The position numbers and the translations under genes were made by a program. From Bacteroidales bacterium (GTDB taxonomy: Bacteria > Bacteroidota > Bacteroidia > Bacteroidales > Lentimicrobiaceae): a stretch of 12,059 bases of DNA. Positions 1 through 8,735 of the stretch are shown here, one piece after another; the stretch's first letter is position 1; every line of letters starts with the position of its first letter. Location: the NCBI GenBank assembly GCA_016709025.1, contig JADJEQ010000041.1, positions 1 to 12,059 on the forward strand. Direction: 5' to 3'. The notes beneath the pieces were generated by a model. The model did no database searches and was not told where the DNA came from. It saw only the letters and a list, made by a program, of their open reading frames with translations.

Positions 1-1715
1 TGGCCCATTTTTAACATCATAATGCGGGGCGGCGGCCTTCCATGGCGGCAAACTTGTCAGCCAGTTCACAGGCTTTCTTTATAGCTGCTGCTGTCGGCCG
101 ATTCGGAGGGTAAACTCCTGAAATTGATCGTATCACGGCTTTGTACCTTCCATAAGCTTTCACGAAGTGCCATTGGCTCACCCAGCGAAGCGCGCTTGCG
201 AGCGGCGTCGATCGCCCGGTTTAGCAACCTTCGCCCGTTTCCGCAGAGGTGGTCAGGGCGTCCGGGTGCAAGCTGAACTTCTTCGTTATTGCGGTTTGCA
301 CGCAGAACAGTCAGGCGATTGTTCGAGGCTTCGCGGACGGCGGTATTGTCGCTACCTCAGGGTGTCCATGGGGTCTTCTTTGGCCAGGCGGTATTTGTTG
401 ATGCCCACGATGGTATCGCGACCCGAGTCGATGCGTGCCTGTTTGCGGGCCGTGGCTTCCTCGATGCGCATCTTGGAATTCCGGTTTCGATGGCTTGGCT
501 ATGCCACCGAGGATTGTTCCACCTCTTCAATCCCAGCGTCCAGGCCTTGTGCATCAGCTCATGGGTGAAACGACTCCCACATAGTAAAGGTCGGCCCATG
601 GATTCAACCACTTTACAACCGCCGGTTTCTTCCTGCAGGTATCTGGGTGTTGCGGGCGATGCGGGCCGCTCGGTGGGCGGGAGCGATAAACTTCGTCGCG
701 GCGTTGTTTGCAGGCTCTAGGAATGGCCCAGGGCGGCGGCCAGCACTTCCACGGCCGCTTGGTGATTGTTGAGATCCTGTTCGGTAAGAGCCCAGCCAAG
801 GGTTTGACAGTGGGTACCTGCAGGGCCCCCGATTTGTTGTCCTTCGGTTCGAAGACTTCTTCACGATCTTCGCCCAGGGCAGGCGGCGCGCGCATCATGG
901 CGATTTCCATAAAGGGTTCGTACGCGATCACCCAGAAGAGAGAGGCGCGGTGCGAATGCGTCGATGTTGATCCCGGCGGATCCCGGCACGGATGTATTGG
1001 AGTCCGTCGGCCGGGGTGTAGGCCAGTTCGATGTCGGCAGTGGCGCCGGCTTCCTGCATGTGTGTTTCGCTGATGGAGATCGAGTTGAATTTCTTCATGT
1101 TCTTCGAGGTAAACTCAAAGATATCGGCGATGATCTTCATCGAAGGAAATTGAAAGCGGGTAGATGTAGGTGTTGCGAAAACCGCAAACTCCTTCAGGAC
1201 CATCGTTCTGAATGGTACCGCTGAGCTTCCATCGAAACACCCTTTCGGCGGCCACGATGTAGCTTGGGCCGGCGCCGTTTCATGGTCATAGAAACCGACA
1301 TCTTGTCGAGCGGGATCTGGATTTTTTCTTCACCTCGAGGATGGAGTCCGGGGCGACACCGGCACCAGCATCGCCCACCACGCGTTCGTGGTCGGAGTCG
1401 TAACCACGGTGGATCAGCGCGGGTCCCATCTGACCGGCGGCGGAATTTGCGGCGACAGAGGCACGGTTTTGACTCTTCAGCCGTGAGAGAATCCGGCGCC
1501 ACTGTCCGGATGGTCCCGGGTTCATCATGCATGGTGCTGGCGTGGGCCACGTAGAAATGGCAATACCGGCAGCATGAGTCGAATGCTCCATCATCCCCGG
1601 GTCGGCAACCGTGCGCGCCGGTTTCACCGAGTCTGGTCGGTCATCCAGTCCCTCGCTAGCAAAGGGCGGCGCTGTTTCCGAACGACCGCCGGTTTGTTTT
1701 AAAATCGGGACGCAT
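1..1715 (-). CDS. mutB: Methylmalonyl-CoA mutase large subunit, partial and frame-disrupted
   Basis: This is the adenosylcobalamin-dependent catalytic subunit that interconverts succinyl-CoA and methylmalonyl-CoA in the propionate pathway. The start is set by MRPDFKT at 1715, the usual N-terminus in Bacteroidota homologues. Joining the three minus frames gives the family in order: STAEES and a piece ending AAGQMG near 1430-1480, HRGYDSDHERVVGD near 1375-1415, IPLDKMSVSMTM near 1283-1318, HMQEAGATADIEL near 1025-1070, PFMEIAMMRA near 895-925, VPTVKPLAG near 795-825, RIARNTQI near 640-665, LTHELMHKAW near 535-560, AIETGIP near 475-495, and GRRPRIMMLKMG at the left edge. The next residues in the family are the cobalt-binding DxHxxG, which lies outside the window. 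About 570 of roughly 710 codons are present. Many one-base frame breaks occur, probably sequence errors. It lies downstream of mutA on the same strand and would be co-transcribed with it. Identity is certain; intactness is not. Confidence 0.93.
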
Positions 1716-1944
1716 ATCCCTTGATTTTCGATTCTTATTTTTTGGTTTAATTTATTTTTCGGATTTCCGGATTTTCAGGTGCTTTGCTTTGGAACCCCGC
1801 TCCGCTTCCCGCTTTCAGATTCTGGGACTTTAGAATTTCTGATTTGCATTTTACTTCTACGACCAACCCCAATTCAGACAATCCGCCAACTCCGCAATCG
1901 AGGAAATTCTTCTTCCGCCAATGTAATCACCAGTAACAACATAT
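1716..1944 (-). other. Gap between mutA and mutB
   Basis: This 229-base stretch separates the mutA stop from the mutB start. I see no protein family in it in any frame. It is AT-rich next to mutB, with a stuttering minus-strand run of the pattern aaatccggaaatccgaaaaa near 1752-1772, followed by an AT-rich leader and the weak purine run AAGGGA shortly before the mutB ATG. A long plus-strand open frame crosses it but is a shadow. No convincing terminator hairpin was found, so read-through from mutA to mutB is plausible. Confidence 0.5.
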
Positions 1945-3767
1945 TTACTTTTGCTGAAAAATGTACAAAGTATCGAGCACATTGGCTAATGGGCGGCGGC
2001 TTTCACTTTTTCAACGATTTCTTTCCCCGAACCGGCGACCACCACCTGGTTTCATCTTTGGCGGTTTTCAACTGGCTGGCTGCGGCAAAGGGCGGTAGCG
2101 TATTCTTCGTCGCCTTACAGATTTTTACGATGTCGGCTTCGGCACCAGCGCGGCTTTTACACCGCCCTCGGCGGTTCAAATCCGGCCGGGCCGGTTACTT
2201 GGCCCGTCCAAGCAACCGAAAAGCTGGTGCTGAATCCGGCCCTTGCCTTATCATGGCCCAGGTTGCCGATGGTAAGCAGGAAGACATGCGGGCGTTGCCT
2301 TCGTTTTCCCAGATTTCGGTGGCCAGCCTCGGGTCTTCAAAGCCGTCAACACCGCGGAATACCTCCAATGGTCTTGTATTTTGGCGGCTTAAACCCGGGG
2401 AGTTCGTCATCTTCATCTTCAAGCACTGCCTGGATTACCTCCAGCATGGCTTCACCTGTTGGGAAATTGATTGGTTCCAAGAACGATGGTTTTGCGGGAT
2501 GCGATTTCTTTAACGCGTTGTTTTGCGGCTGTTCACCATGTCCTGCACAAAGCCGGCCTTGATGGCGGCGATCATACCCTCCCTTTTCCTCCACGGAAAG
2601 GAAGAGTTCGCAGGCGGCATCGGCAAAGGCGGCGGTAAGCGATTCAATATAATAAGGTCGTACAGGGGGGTAGTACTTTTTCGAGGCTTGACTCTTCTTT
2701 GAGGATAATCTGCCGGTTACGGGCGATGCGACGTGAGAAGTCGTCCTGTAGTCGAGGTCGGGCAACGGCACGGTGATCAGGTCGGCACCCCAAATGGCGT
2801 GTTGCGGCCTGTTGAACAACAGGTTCACAAGGGATCGTAAATGGTCTTGTTCCAGTTGGCGGTGGTGACATGGATGTCATCCTGGCCCATTCCGGAGATA
2901 CAGGCTTGACGTGTTCGTGATGCGGGCCCACAGCATGCGGGCGGCCCTCGGTTAGGAAATCTCCGGAAAGTAGTTGGATCCGGTGGCAAAAGCCGAAGCA
3001 ATGCGCGAAGCAACCTGTCAGCCCTTTCCCGGTAAGAAGTAAGGTATTCGTTCCCGAGGCAAGGGCAAAAGCGGCTCCTGCACCAGGGTGGATCCGGAAG
3101 TTGTGGAAATATTGTCCGTTCATTAATCCCTCTGAACCCGGGCAGTTCTTTTTCAATGAGATCGATCAGTTCGATGGCTTCCAGCAGGTCTTCTTCCTGT
3201 GAATAATTGGAAATTTCCTTTCAGGAGCAGGTAGCTGATAGGATCGAAATCGATGCTTCCCTTCACTTTAGTGGCGTCGCTGCCCATTGCAGTCAGGCCT
3301 TCAGGCCGGAGACGAAGCGGATGTATGATCGGGAGGAATTTGAAATTGGGGCTGTTTTTGCGACATCAATGCCTTTGAGCATTGCGGCAATTTCCGATGG
3401 AGCAGCCGAAGGTTTTGCATTCAGCCCAAGCGCAGTAGCACCACGAGTCACGGCGTCGGTGGCCTGTGCCGTGGCAGTTTTCGATGTTGCTATTTTCAAC
3501 TATCTGGCAGATTTCCAGTCGTTTTTATCGGCCGGGTGCCCCTCAGGTGAGGAACTCTACCCATAACGAGTCCATTGTTCCCTTCAGGTCCTCAGGGTCT
3601 TCAGCCCTGTAATAGTGCTGATGCCATCGGCTGTTTTTCCAGATGATTTTTTCGTAGTCGGCCCCTTAGGTCTTCAGTATTTTTAACTTCCCATGCTGAA
3701 GTCGCCACACCGGGAAATTCTGAAGAAATCCTTCGGCTTTGTTTGTATTTTCCGAATGATCGATCAT
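1945..3767 (-). CDS. mutA: Methylmalonyl-CoA mutase small subunit, frame-disrupted
   Basis: This is the non-catalytic partner subunit of the heterodimeric B12-dependent mutase. Across the minus frames I read, in family order: a start MIDHSENTNKAEGF at 3767, EFPGVATSAWEVKNTEDL near 3670-3720, YYRAEDPEDLKGTMDS near 3565-3610, ALGLNAKPSAAPSE near 3400-3440, AAMLKGIDVAKTA near 3350-3385, HVTTANWNKTIYDP near 2827-2870, GADLITV near 2770-2795, RIARNRQIILKEES near 2685-2725, YYIESLTAAFADAA near 2605-2650, FLSVEEKGGY near 2570-2600, EAMLEVIQ near 2430-2455, LTIGNLGHDKARAGF near 2225-2270, and the end NVLDTLYIFQQK with TAA at 1945. The span of about 607 codons matches the usual 610-640. At least eight frame changes are needed. 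The first gene of a mutA-mutB pair, it is divergent from the epimerase-like gene. The start is the best candidate but no strong ribosome-binding site supports it. Confidence 0.92.
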
Positions 3768-3840
3768 GCGGTTGTATGGTATTGGGTTTAATAAAGCCTT
3801 TTACATTTCCTTATTTGTTGTCGCTTAGGCTAAAGCGGTA

Positions 3841-3868
3841 CCAAGGTATAGGTTTTTTATCCTGCAAA
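3841..3868 (-). promoter_or_regulatory. Possible Bacteroidota-type promoter for mutA
   Basis: On the minus strand TTTG at 3868-3865 is followed after 16 bases by TACCTTGG at 3848-3841. The known Bacteroides consensus is TTTG near -33 and TAnnTTTG near -7, with a spacing closer to 19-21. The second box has one mismatch and the spacing is short, though a lost base in the adjoining A-run would lengthen it. It lies in the 171-base divergent gap, about 75 bases before the mutA start. Weak call. Confidence 0.25.
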
Positions 3869-3938
3869 CGTTTTTTAGCTTATTTTGACCCGGTTCATTA
3901 CAGCGGGATTTGCACTTTAAGATACATGTAAACTCAAT

Positions 3939-4770
3939 ATGAATATAGTAATCAGTGGTTCAACCGGTTTGGTCGGGCCGAAGCTAAGAAGACCTGATTA
4001 GGGCGGGGCACAAGGTCACAGGCATTGGCAGGCCGACTTTTCGGGACCGGAGGATGCGCTTAACACAAAGATTGGTCAGTCCGATGTGGTGATCAACCTT
4101 TCGGGCCGCGCCATTGTGGCCCGGTGGACCGAGTCGTATAAAAAGGAGATCATGGACTGACCGGGTTCGGACGACCAGGCGGCTGGTGAAGACCATGAAA
4201 AGCGCTCCCTAGCGGGGTTTATTTCATTCAACTTCGGCTGTGGGGATCTGAAGGAGAGGGATTCACCGAAAGCAATGCGCGGCCCGGGCATGATTTTCTG
4301 GCGGAAGTCTGCAAGGCGTGGGAAGCAGAAGCCATAAAGGCCAGGCCCCAGGCAAAAGTGGCGGTTTTCAGGCTGGGGTAGTGCTTCGGAAAGGGCGGTG
4401 CATTGCAGAAGATGCTCCCTGCTTTCGAGCTTGGGTTTGGGCGGACCGATCGCAGGAGGCAAACAGGGTTTTCGTGGATTCATATGGACGACGATCAACG
4501 CCTATCTTTTGTGATTGAAAAGCAGTTGGACGGCATTTTTTAACCTGTCGGCACCACAGACAACCGACAATGCCGGTTATACCATGGCGTTAGGGAAAGT
4601 CTTGCACCGGCCGGTGTTCTTTTCCATTCCTGCCTTTGGATTGCGCCTGGTATATGGCGAAGGGCCACAGCCCTCACTTCCGGGACAAGGCTATACCGGA
4701 GCACCTGCTGAATGAGGTTTCGTTTTAAGTTTCCGGAAATTGGAGGGCATTGAGCGATTTATTAAAGTAA
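3939..4770 (+). CDS. TIGR01777/YfcH-family NAD(P)-dependent epimerase-like protein, frame-disrupted
   Basis: This is a short-chain dehydrogenase/reductase superfamily protein of the SDR39U1 (YfcH, TIGR01777) group, presumably a cytosolic NAD(P)-binding enzyme of unknown substrate. The ATG at 3939 opens MNIVISGSTGLVGPKL, a glycine-rich nucleotide-binding loop at the N-terminus. Other frames give DVVINLSGRAIVARWTES near 4084-4140, YKKEIMD, GHDFLAEVCKAWEAEA near 4280-4335, VAVFRLGVVLRKGGGALQ near 4360-4410, FSWIHMDD near 4470-4492, GIFNLSAP near 4530-4555, GYTMALGKVLHRPVFF, PAFGLRLVYGE, IPEHLLNEV near 4692-4720, and ALSDLLK before TAA at 4770. About 277 codons remain of a usual 295-305. Frames are restored by adding a G at the run 4393-4395 and a T at 4469-4472. 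It is divergent from mutA and is the last GC-rich gene before composition shifts. No operon partner is evident. Confidence 0.88.
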
Positions 4771-4889
4771 GTAATGGGTTAAGGAGTTCACTGAATAACA
4801 CGATACGATTAACAAAACCGCGCGAAATGTTCATAACAAATTACTACAATTTACGTGTTGTGCGATTACAAAAATAACATCTTGATAGT
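4771..4889. other. AT-rich spacer at the composition boundary
   Basis: No gene family is visible here. The stretch follows the epimerase-like gene and starts the AT-richer part of the window. It contains short six-base complementary arms (aacacg near 4796 and cgtgtt near 4853) that are too weak to call a structure. Confidence 0.35.
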
Positions 4890-5042
4890 GTGGATGAAGT
4901 CAACGTCTGTTTCGACGCTCAACATGACATTGACTTCAAAAATACTTATTATCAGTGCTTTAAAGTTAACCGCACAGATGACAATTTCCTGTTTCAGGGA
5001 AAGTTGTACCACGTACTAAAAAACTTGAAATCTGAGAAATAA
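4890..5042 (+). CDS. Short unrecognised ORF directly upstream of the Crp-like gene
   Basis: A 50-codon frame starts at GTG 4890 and ends with TAA at 5040-5042, one base before the ATG of the Crp-like gene. The frame is open back to a stop at 4875. The product (VDEVNVCFDAQHDID at the start, LYHVLKNLKSEK at the end) is rich in charged and aromatic residues and looks protein-like, with no signal peptide or membrane segment. I do not recognise a family. It could be a small gene coupled to the regulator, the tail of a larger gene whose front is out of frame or deleted, or chance. A perfect nine-base inverted repeat lies inside its first third, so a structured leader is an alternative explanation. 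Confidence 0.35.
   Translation: MDEVNVCFDAQHDIDFKNTYYQCFKVNRTDDNFLFQGKLYHVLKNLKSEK
4895..4938. repeat. Nine-base perfect inverted repeat
   Basis: tgaagtcaa at 4895-4903 is the exact reverse complement of ttgacttca at 4930-4938, with a 26-base spacer. The spacer starts with a small internal complementarity (cgtc at 4904-4907 and gacg at 4913-4916), so an RNA of this region could form a branched hairpin. It lies about 105 bases upstream of the regulator gene. Function unknown; chance is possible. Confidence 0.4.
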
Positions 5043-5043
5043 A

Positions 5044-5468
5044 ATGGACAAAATTCAGAAAATAAAGAAAAGTATTGAGCCAATAATTTCTTTAACTGAT
5101 GATGAATTATCAGCTTTCTGTCATGCTTTTGAATATAAGAGCTTAAAAAGAATGAGTTTTTCTTAAAGGAAGGTCAGGTTTGCGACTTTATTGGTTTGGT
5201 TAGTTATGGGGTTGTTATATATTTCAAAACCCTGGAAAATGGGGATGAAGTCACAATTCACTTTGCTTTTGAAGGTGACTGGGTTAATAATAATTTGAGC
5301 CGACTGAATAACTCTCCATCATCTATAAACATTAAAGCAATAGAGGATTCAGAGATGCTCGTTATTAAACAAAAAGACATAGCTGATTTATATCTTCAAA
5401 TTCCAAAAATAGAAAGACTGGGGCGTATATTAACATTAAGCCGCATCCGAAAAGAATTATTCGATTAA
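5044..5468 (+). CDS. Crp/Fnr-family regulator lacking most of its HTH domain, frameshifted
   Basis: The start MDKIQKIKKSIEPI and the acidic LTDDEL segment are typical of the roughly 190-residue Crp/Fnr-like proteins of Bacteroidota. After a break at the A-run 5145-5149 (one added A restores it), the cyclic-nucleotide-binding-type barrel follows: KEGQVCDFIGLVSYGVV, YFKTLENGDEVTIHF, WVNNNL, INIKAIEDSEMLVI and IPKIERLGRIL. The protein then jumps directly to LSRIRKELFD, the usual C-terminus at the end of the DNA-recognition helix. About 50-55 residues of the connecting helix and helix-turn-helix are absent without a frame change. About 141 codons are present. As written the product could sense but hardly bind DNA. 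It could be a real in-frame deletion or a read/assembly deletion. It heads the plus-strand gene run and is followed by an inverted repeat. Confidence 0.82.
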
Positions 5469-5522
5469 AATAATTTGGTAACATTTGTGGAGCAATCAGT
5501 CTGATTCTCCGACCGACTTTTG

Positions 5523-5552
5523 TATCATAAATTTTAAAAACATTTTATGATA
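5523..5552. promoter_or_regulatory. Inverted repeat reaching the start codon of the barrel gene
   Basis: tatcataaa at 5523-5531 is the exact reverse complement of tttatgata at 5544-5552, with a 12-base AT-rich loop. The right arm ends on the first base of the ATG at 5552. In RNA this hairpin would cover the ribosome-binding region; in DNA it could be an operator for a dimeric regulator, perhaps the Crp-like protein encoded just upstream. It has no clear resemblance to the classical TTGAT-N4-ATCAA site. Function inferred only. Confidence 0.45.
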
Positions 5553-6079
5553 TGAAAGCAAAATTCTTTTTGGTTGCAGCATTCATAATGATTGCAACAT
5601 CAGTTCACGCACAGTCCGATTCAATCAAGGGTACATTTTTAAACCAATCCCCGTAACTACGAAGCAAAACAAGCATTCGAAGTTGAAAGCCTTTTTCCCG
5701 ATGTTTATCACTGGTGGTTACCATTTGGGACTGGGTTATCGCTACAACAAATTCAGGTTTAGAGTGAGCGTGATCAACGGAGTTTTTCCTTGGATATAAT
5801 ATATGGCGAAATCTGGAAGTTTATTCCTTTTTGGAGCTGCACACTTTCGAAATTGAACAGGCAAGTACTGGTTTAAAAAGAGATATTCACAGTACCGATT
5901 TCGGTGGAGGAATCAGCTACCAGTTTTTCTTTGGCCGCCACATTTATCTTCAACCTGGCTTTCATATTTATCTGCGTGGCGATCATAGTGCCGATTTCAA
6001 TGGTACTATTTATAATATTCCCAATGTTGACCTTGCCCCTGTTATTCGGATAGGATACCGTTTTTGGAGCATTTACTAA
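5552..6079 (+). CDS. Small outer-membrane beta-barrel-like protein, frame-disrupted
   Basis: The start MKAKFFLVAAFIMI with VHAQ at residues 18-21 is a clear Sec signal peptide, cleaved after Ala. Other frames continue with NPRNYEAKQAFEVES near 5643-5690, FITGGYHLGLGYRYNKF near 5705-5755, RFRVSVING, FFLGYNIWRNLEVYSFLE near 5788-5840, and an open C-terminal frame from 5831 with FGGGISYQFFFGRHIYLQP and the end VIRIGYRFWSIY. Alternating aromatic and glycine-rich strands with an aromatic C-terminus indicate an eight-strand-type outer-membrane barrel. The join after VING appears to lack a loop, so the true gene may be longer than the about 175 codons here. It lies downstream of the Crp-like gene with an inverted repeat over its start. 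Family not named with confidence. Confidence 0.72.
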
Positions 6080-6108
6080 ATAACTTTCCCAACTTTAAAA
6101 ATAGACTA

Positions 6109-6750
6109 ATGAAAAAATAGTTCTGTTAACAATACCAGCATTACCGGCAATGATAATAGTATCATTGCTTGTTGTACGAGCAAAGAGACAAATAATCCCC
6201 AGGAAGGAGACGGCCGTTTTATAGCGAAAAAGGAATTGGAAGCATACACCATACAGGCTTACCAGAAAGATGCACAAGATGAACTTGCTTCATGGATGCG
6301 GTTTTCGAACAAGGATGTAAACTCAAAACGCGATGGATTAACTCCGGCCGGAATGGGTATTAAAGGAATCGGTGGTTTTGTGGTACGCAATTTCATGAAA
6401 CCCGAAGATTCAAAAAAGGAATCATTTGTGAAGTCCGGCGTAGAAAAAACCCAACAACAAGTCGAAAACTGTGGCGGATGGATTATCATTTCCACTGACA
6501 GGGAAGATGCAAGTGAATGGATAAATACAGGTCGGATATATGAACGCATGAACATTCAATGCCGTTCATTGAATCTGGGTTTCATCCGATGAACCAGATT
6601 ATTGAGGTGCCACCTGTTTATCAGGAAGTTAATGATAAGGTGGTGCCGGGTCGGAAAATCAGGTTTGTTGCACGAATCGGATATGTGAATGAGTATCCGG
6701 CACCGGTAAGTAAACGCAGACCTGTAGAGAGTTTTACGACCTTTAAGTAA
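6109..6750 (+). CDS. Acg/nitroreductase-like protein, N-terminal half largely missing
   Basis: The C-terminal half resembles nitroreductase-like proteins of the Acg type (flavin-associated): YTIQAYQKDAQDELASWMRF at 6242-6301, RDGLTPAGMGIKGIGGF, VENCGGWIIIST, a helix NTGRIYERMNIQCRSLNLGF, HPMNQIIEVPPVYQEV, and the terminal VARIGYVNEYP and RRPVE before TAA at 6750. The ATG at 6109 opens MKKIVLLTIPALPAMII once one A is added to the run 6112-6117, which looks like an N-terminal membrane or signal segment. The frame at 6580-6582 is restored by one T. Only about 213 codons lie between start and stop against roughly 320-370 in the family. The missing part is the first half, where the family carries flavin-contacting residues, so as written it should not bind FMN normally. 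It lies 29 bases after the barrel gene. Confidence 0.72.
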
Positions 6751-6779
6751 TCCGCACAAACAATTAATCAACAAATCTC

Positions 6780-7623
6780 ATGAATCAATTTTTGAAAAGA
6801 AACAGTAACATACTAATTTTAATAATGGTCATGACAACACTCACATCTTGTACATCTTCAAAAAAGATGTTTCAACTCAGGAAATCAGAAGAATTTGCTA
6901 CACAGCCTCTGAAGGCTGAAAATACACTTATCAAAGAGGAAACCGCTCATTTGCCTGCCTGTGTGCAAAAATATCTGGAATATACCGGAGCGATAGGCAA
7001 AAGCAAACCCCAGAATGTGTGCATCGGATTTGATGCTGAGATGTATAGAAAACCTGGCGACAAACCCATGAAATCGCATTCTTTACAGTATAACTTTTAT
7101 GGAAATTACTCCCGCTTGTTTCTGATGAAAGCAAGAAAATGGGCATTCCTTTTCGCGCACTGCATATTTACAAAAATGAGCAGGCAATCTTTCAGGTAAA
7201 GGTGGCAGAGATGTTTAAAGTGGTTGATCTTTCAGGAGAAGAACTTACAACGGCTGAAACGGTAACCCTGTTAAACGACATGTGTATTTTTGCTCCCGGA
7301 TGTCTTGTTGATAAGCGATTGGTATGGAGTGAGATAGATTCGATGTCAACAAAAGTTACCCTTACCAACGGAAAGTATATTGTTTCGGCAATACTATACT
7401 TTAATGAATCGGGCGAATTAATCAATTTTATGTCCGACGACAGATCTGCATTGCAGGATGATGGCACAGTGAAAAAATTCGATGGACAACCCGGTTTCAA
7501 ATTATAGAATTTGATGGAAGGAAAATTCCAACTGAAGGTAAAACAATATGGCATTATCCCGAAGGTGAATTTACTTACGGAGTTTTCACATTAAAGAGTA
7601 TTGAGTATAATGTTTCAAATTAA
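6780..7623 (+). CDS. DUF6544-family lipoprotein, frameshifted
   Basis: The N-terminus MNQFLKRNSNILILIMVM followed by TTLTSC is a lipoprotein signal with the lipobox Cys near residue 25. The body matches the DUF6544 layout: LPACVQKYLEYTGAIGK at 6952-7002, a middle strand set, KMGIPFRALHIYK near 7136-7175, a hydrophobic segment ending in MCIFAPGCLV near 7280-7310, the strands WSEIDSMSTKVTLTNG, VSAILYFNESGELINF, a segment FDGRKIPTEGKTIWHYPEGE near 7510-7568, and the end SIEYNVSN before TAA at 7623. One A added to the run 7136-7139 joins the first two frames; one or more bases are missing near 7500-7510. About 281 codons, close to the family length. Function of the family is unknown; the lipobox predicts a membrane-anchored envelope protein. 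It is 11 bases from the next gene, consistent with an operon. Confidence 0.8.
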
Positions 7624-7634
7624 AGATCTGTAAA

Positions 7635-8725
7635 ATGAACATCACAGATACGCTTGCTGATAAAGCATATAAAAAATCATCATCTACTATTTTTCGGGAA
7701 CCGGAAATTCCGCAAATGTGGCAAAATGGATGGCCTCGGTGTCGAAGGAATACCAGGTAGAATGTCAGCCTTTGAATATCGCTCAAATCGATAGGAAAGC
7801 ATTGGCAGCGCCCGAACCCGATACGCTCATTATCTTTTTGTCTCCCATACACGGGTTCAATTACCCACCCATAATGCTGAACTTCATTATGCGGTTTCCA
7901 AAAGGGAAAAACAAGGTGGTACTGATGAACACCCGCGCCGGTATGCTGATTGGCAAATTTATTACTCCGGACTTACAGGCATTGCTTTTACCTTTCGGCT
8001 TTGATTTTGTTCCTGAAAGGGTTCACGATAAAGGCTATTCTGGCGTCGATATGCCCTCGAACTGGATTTCGGTTCACCCCGGACTTAACGATCGGACAGT
8101 GAAATTTCTGCACGAAAAGAACAAAGAGCGTGTGGAGAAATTCGCACATAAAATTATGCAGGGTAAAAGTCATTTTAAACATTTGATTGAAGTGTACGAC
8201 ATCCTTTTAGCTCCCATAGCACTTGGATACTATTTGGCTGGCAGGTTTTTCCTTGCCAAAACATATTATGCATCAGCCGATTGCGACAATTGCGGTTTGT
8301 GTATCAAAGCATGTCCGGTGAAAGGAGTTAAAATGATCGGAAACCGCCCATTCTGGACCTTCAACTGCGAAAGTTGCATGAAATGTATGAGCAATTGCCC
8401 CAAAAGCCATCGAAACCGGTCATGGATATATTTTCGCCGGTGTCCATGTTTTCCTCTCAGTTATTTGGTGTTGTTCTACAAATATTTCAATGCCTGGTTT
8501 TTCCCGATTGAAAATGCAATGCTGAAAATTGTTGTTGAATCAGTCCTCCTGGTTGCCTTTATCGGTATTTGGTACAGATTGGTTCATTGGCTGTTACGGT
8601 ATAAAGTACCGGAGCGGTTAACCGTTTATACATCGCTCACGAAATATAAATGGTGGGGACGCCGGTATAAAGCTCTGAAAGCTGATTTTAGTATAAAAAG
8701 TGATTTTGATAAAACCAAAATGTAG
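7635..8725 (+). CDS. EFR1-family flavodoxin/ferredoxin fusion with C-terminal membrane segments
   Basis: An N-terminal flavodoxin-like FMN domain is fused to a two-cluster ferredoxin. The start MNITDTLADKAYKK at 7635 continues, after one A is added to the run 7671-7676, as IIIYYFSGTGNSANVAKWM, the FMN phosphate loop SGTGNS. Later come FLSPIHGFNYPPIML and VLMNTRAGMLIGK, typical of the flavodoxin fold. CDNCGLCIKACP at about residue 217 and CESCMKCMSNCP at about residue 245 are two [4Fe-4S] motifs. Two hydrophobic helices follow (about 285-325), so the protein is probably membrane-attached and passes electrons to an unknown partner. Between about 8402 and 8465 the written frame is wrong: the adjacent frame reads AIETGHGYIFAG, the normal family sequence after the second cluster, so two compensating indels occur there. 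About 363 codons. Only 10 bases separate it from the next gene. Confidence 0.88.
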
Positions 8726-8735
8726 TAAATGAGTC

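Noticed and set aside
167..720. Overlapping plus-strand ORFs of 133 and 143 codons
   Set aside because: They are arginine-rich shadows of mutB, whose conserved motifs (AIETGIP, LTHELMHKAW) lie on the minus strand at the same place.
1779..2513. Longest plus-strand ORF of the left part, 244 codons
   Set aside because: It covers the minus-strand C-terminal domain of mutA and the mutA-mutB gap; the product has no family character, while the minus strand gives clear mutase motifs.
3207..3566. Plus-strand ORF of 119 codons
   Set aside because: Shadow of the mutA N-terminal domain; the minus strand reads ALGLNAK and LKGIDVAKT in the same interval.
4796..4858. Six-base complementary arms aacacg and cgtgtt
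   Set aside because: Too short and too far apart to separate from chance in AT-rich sequence.
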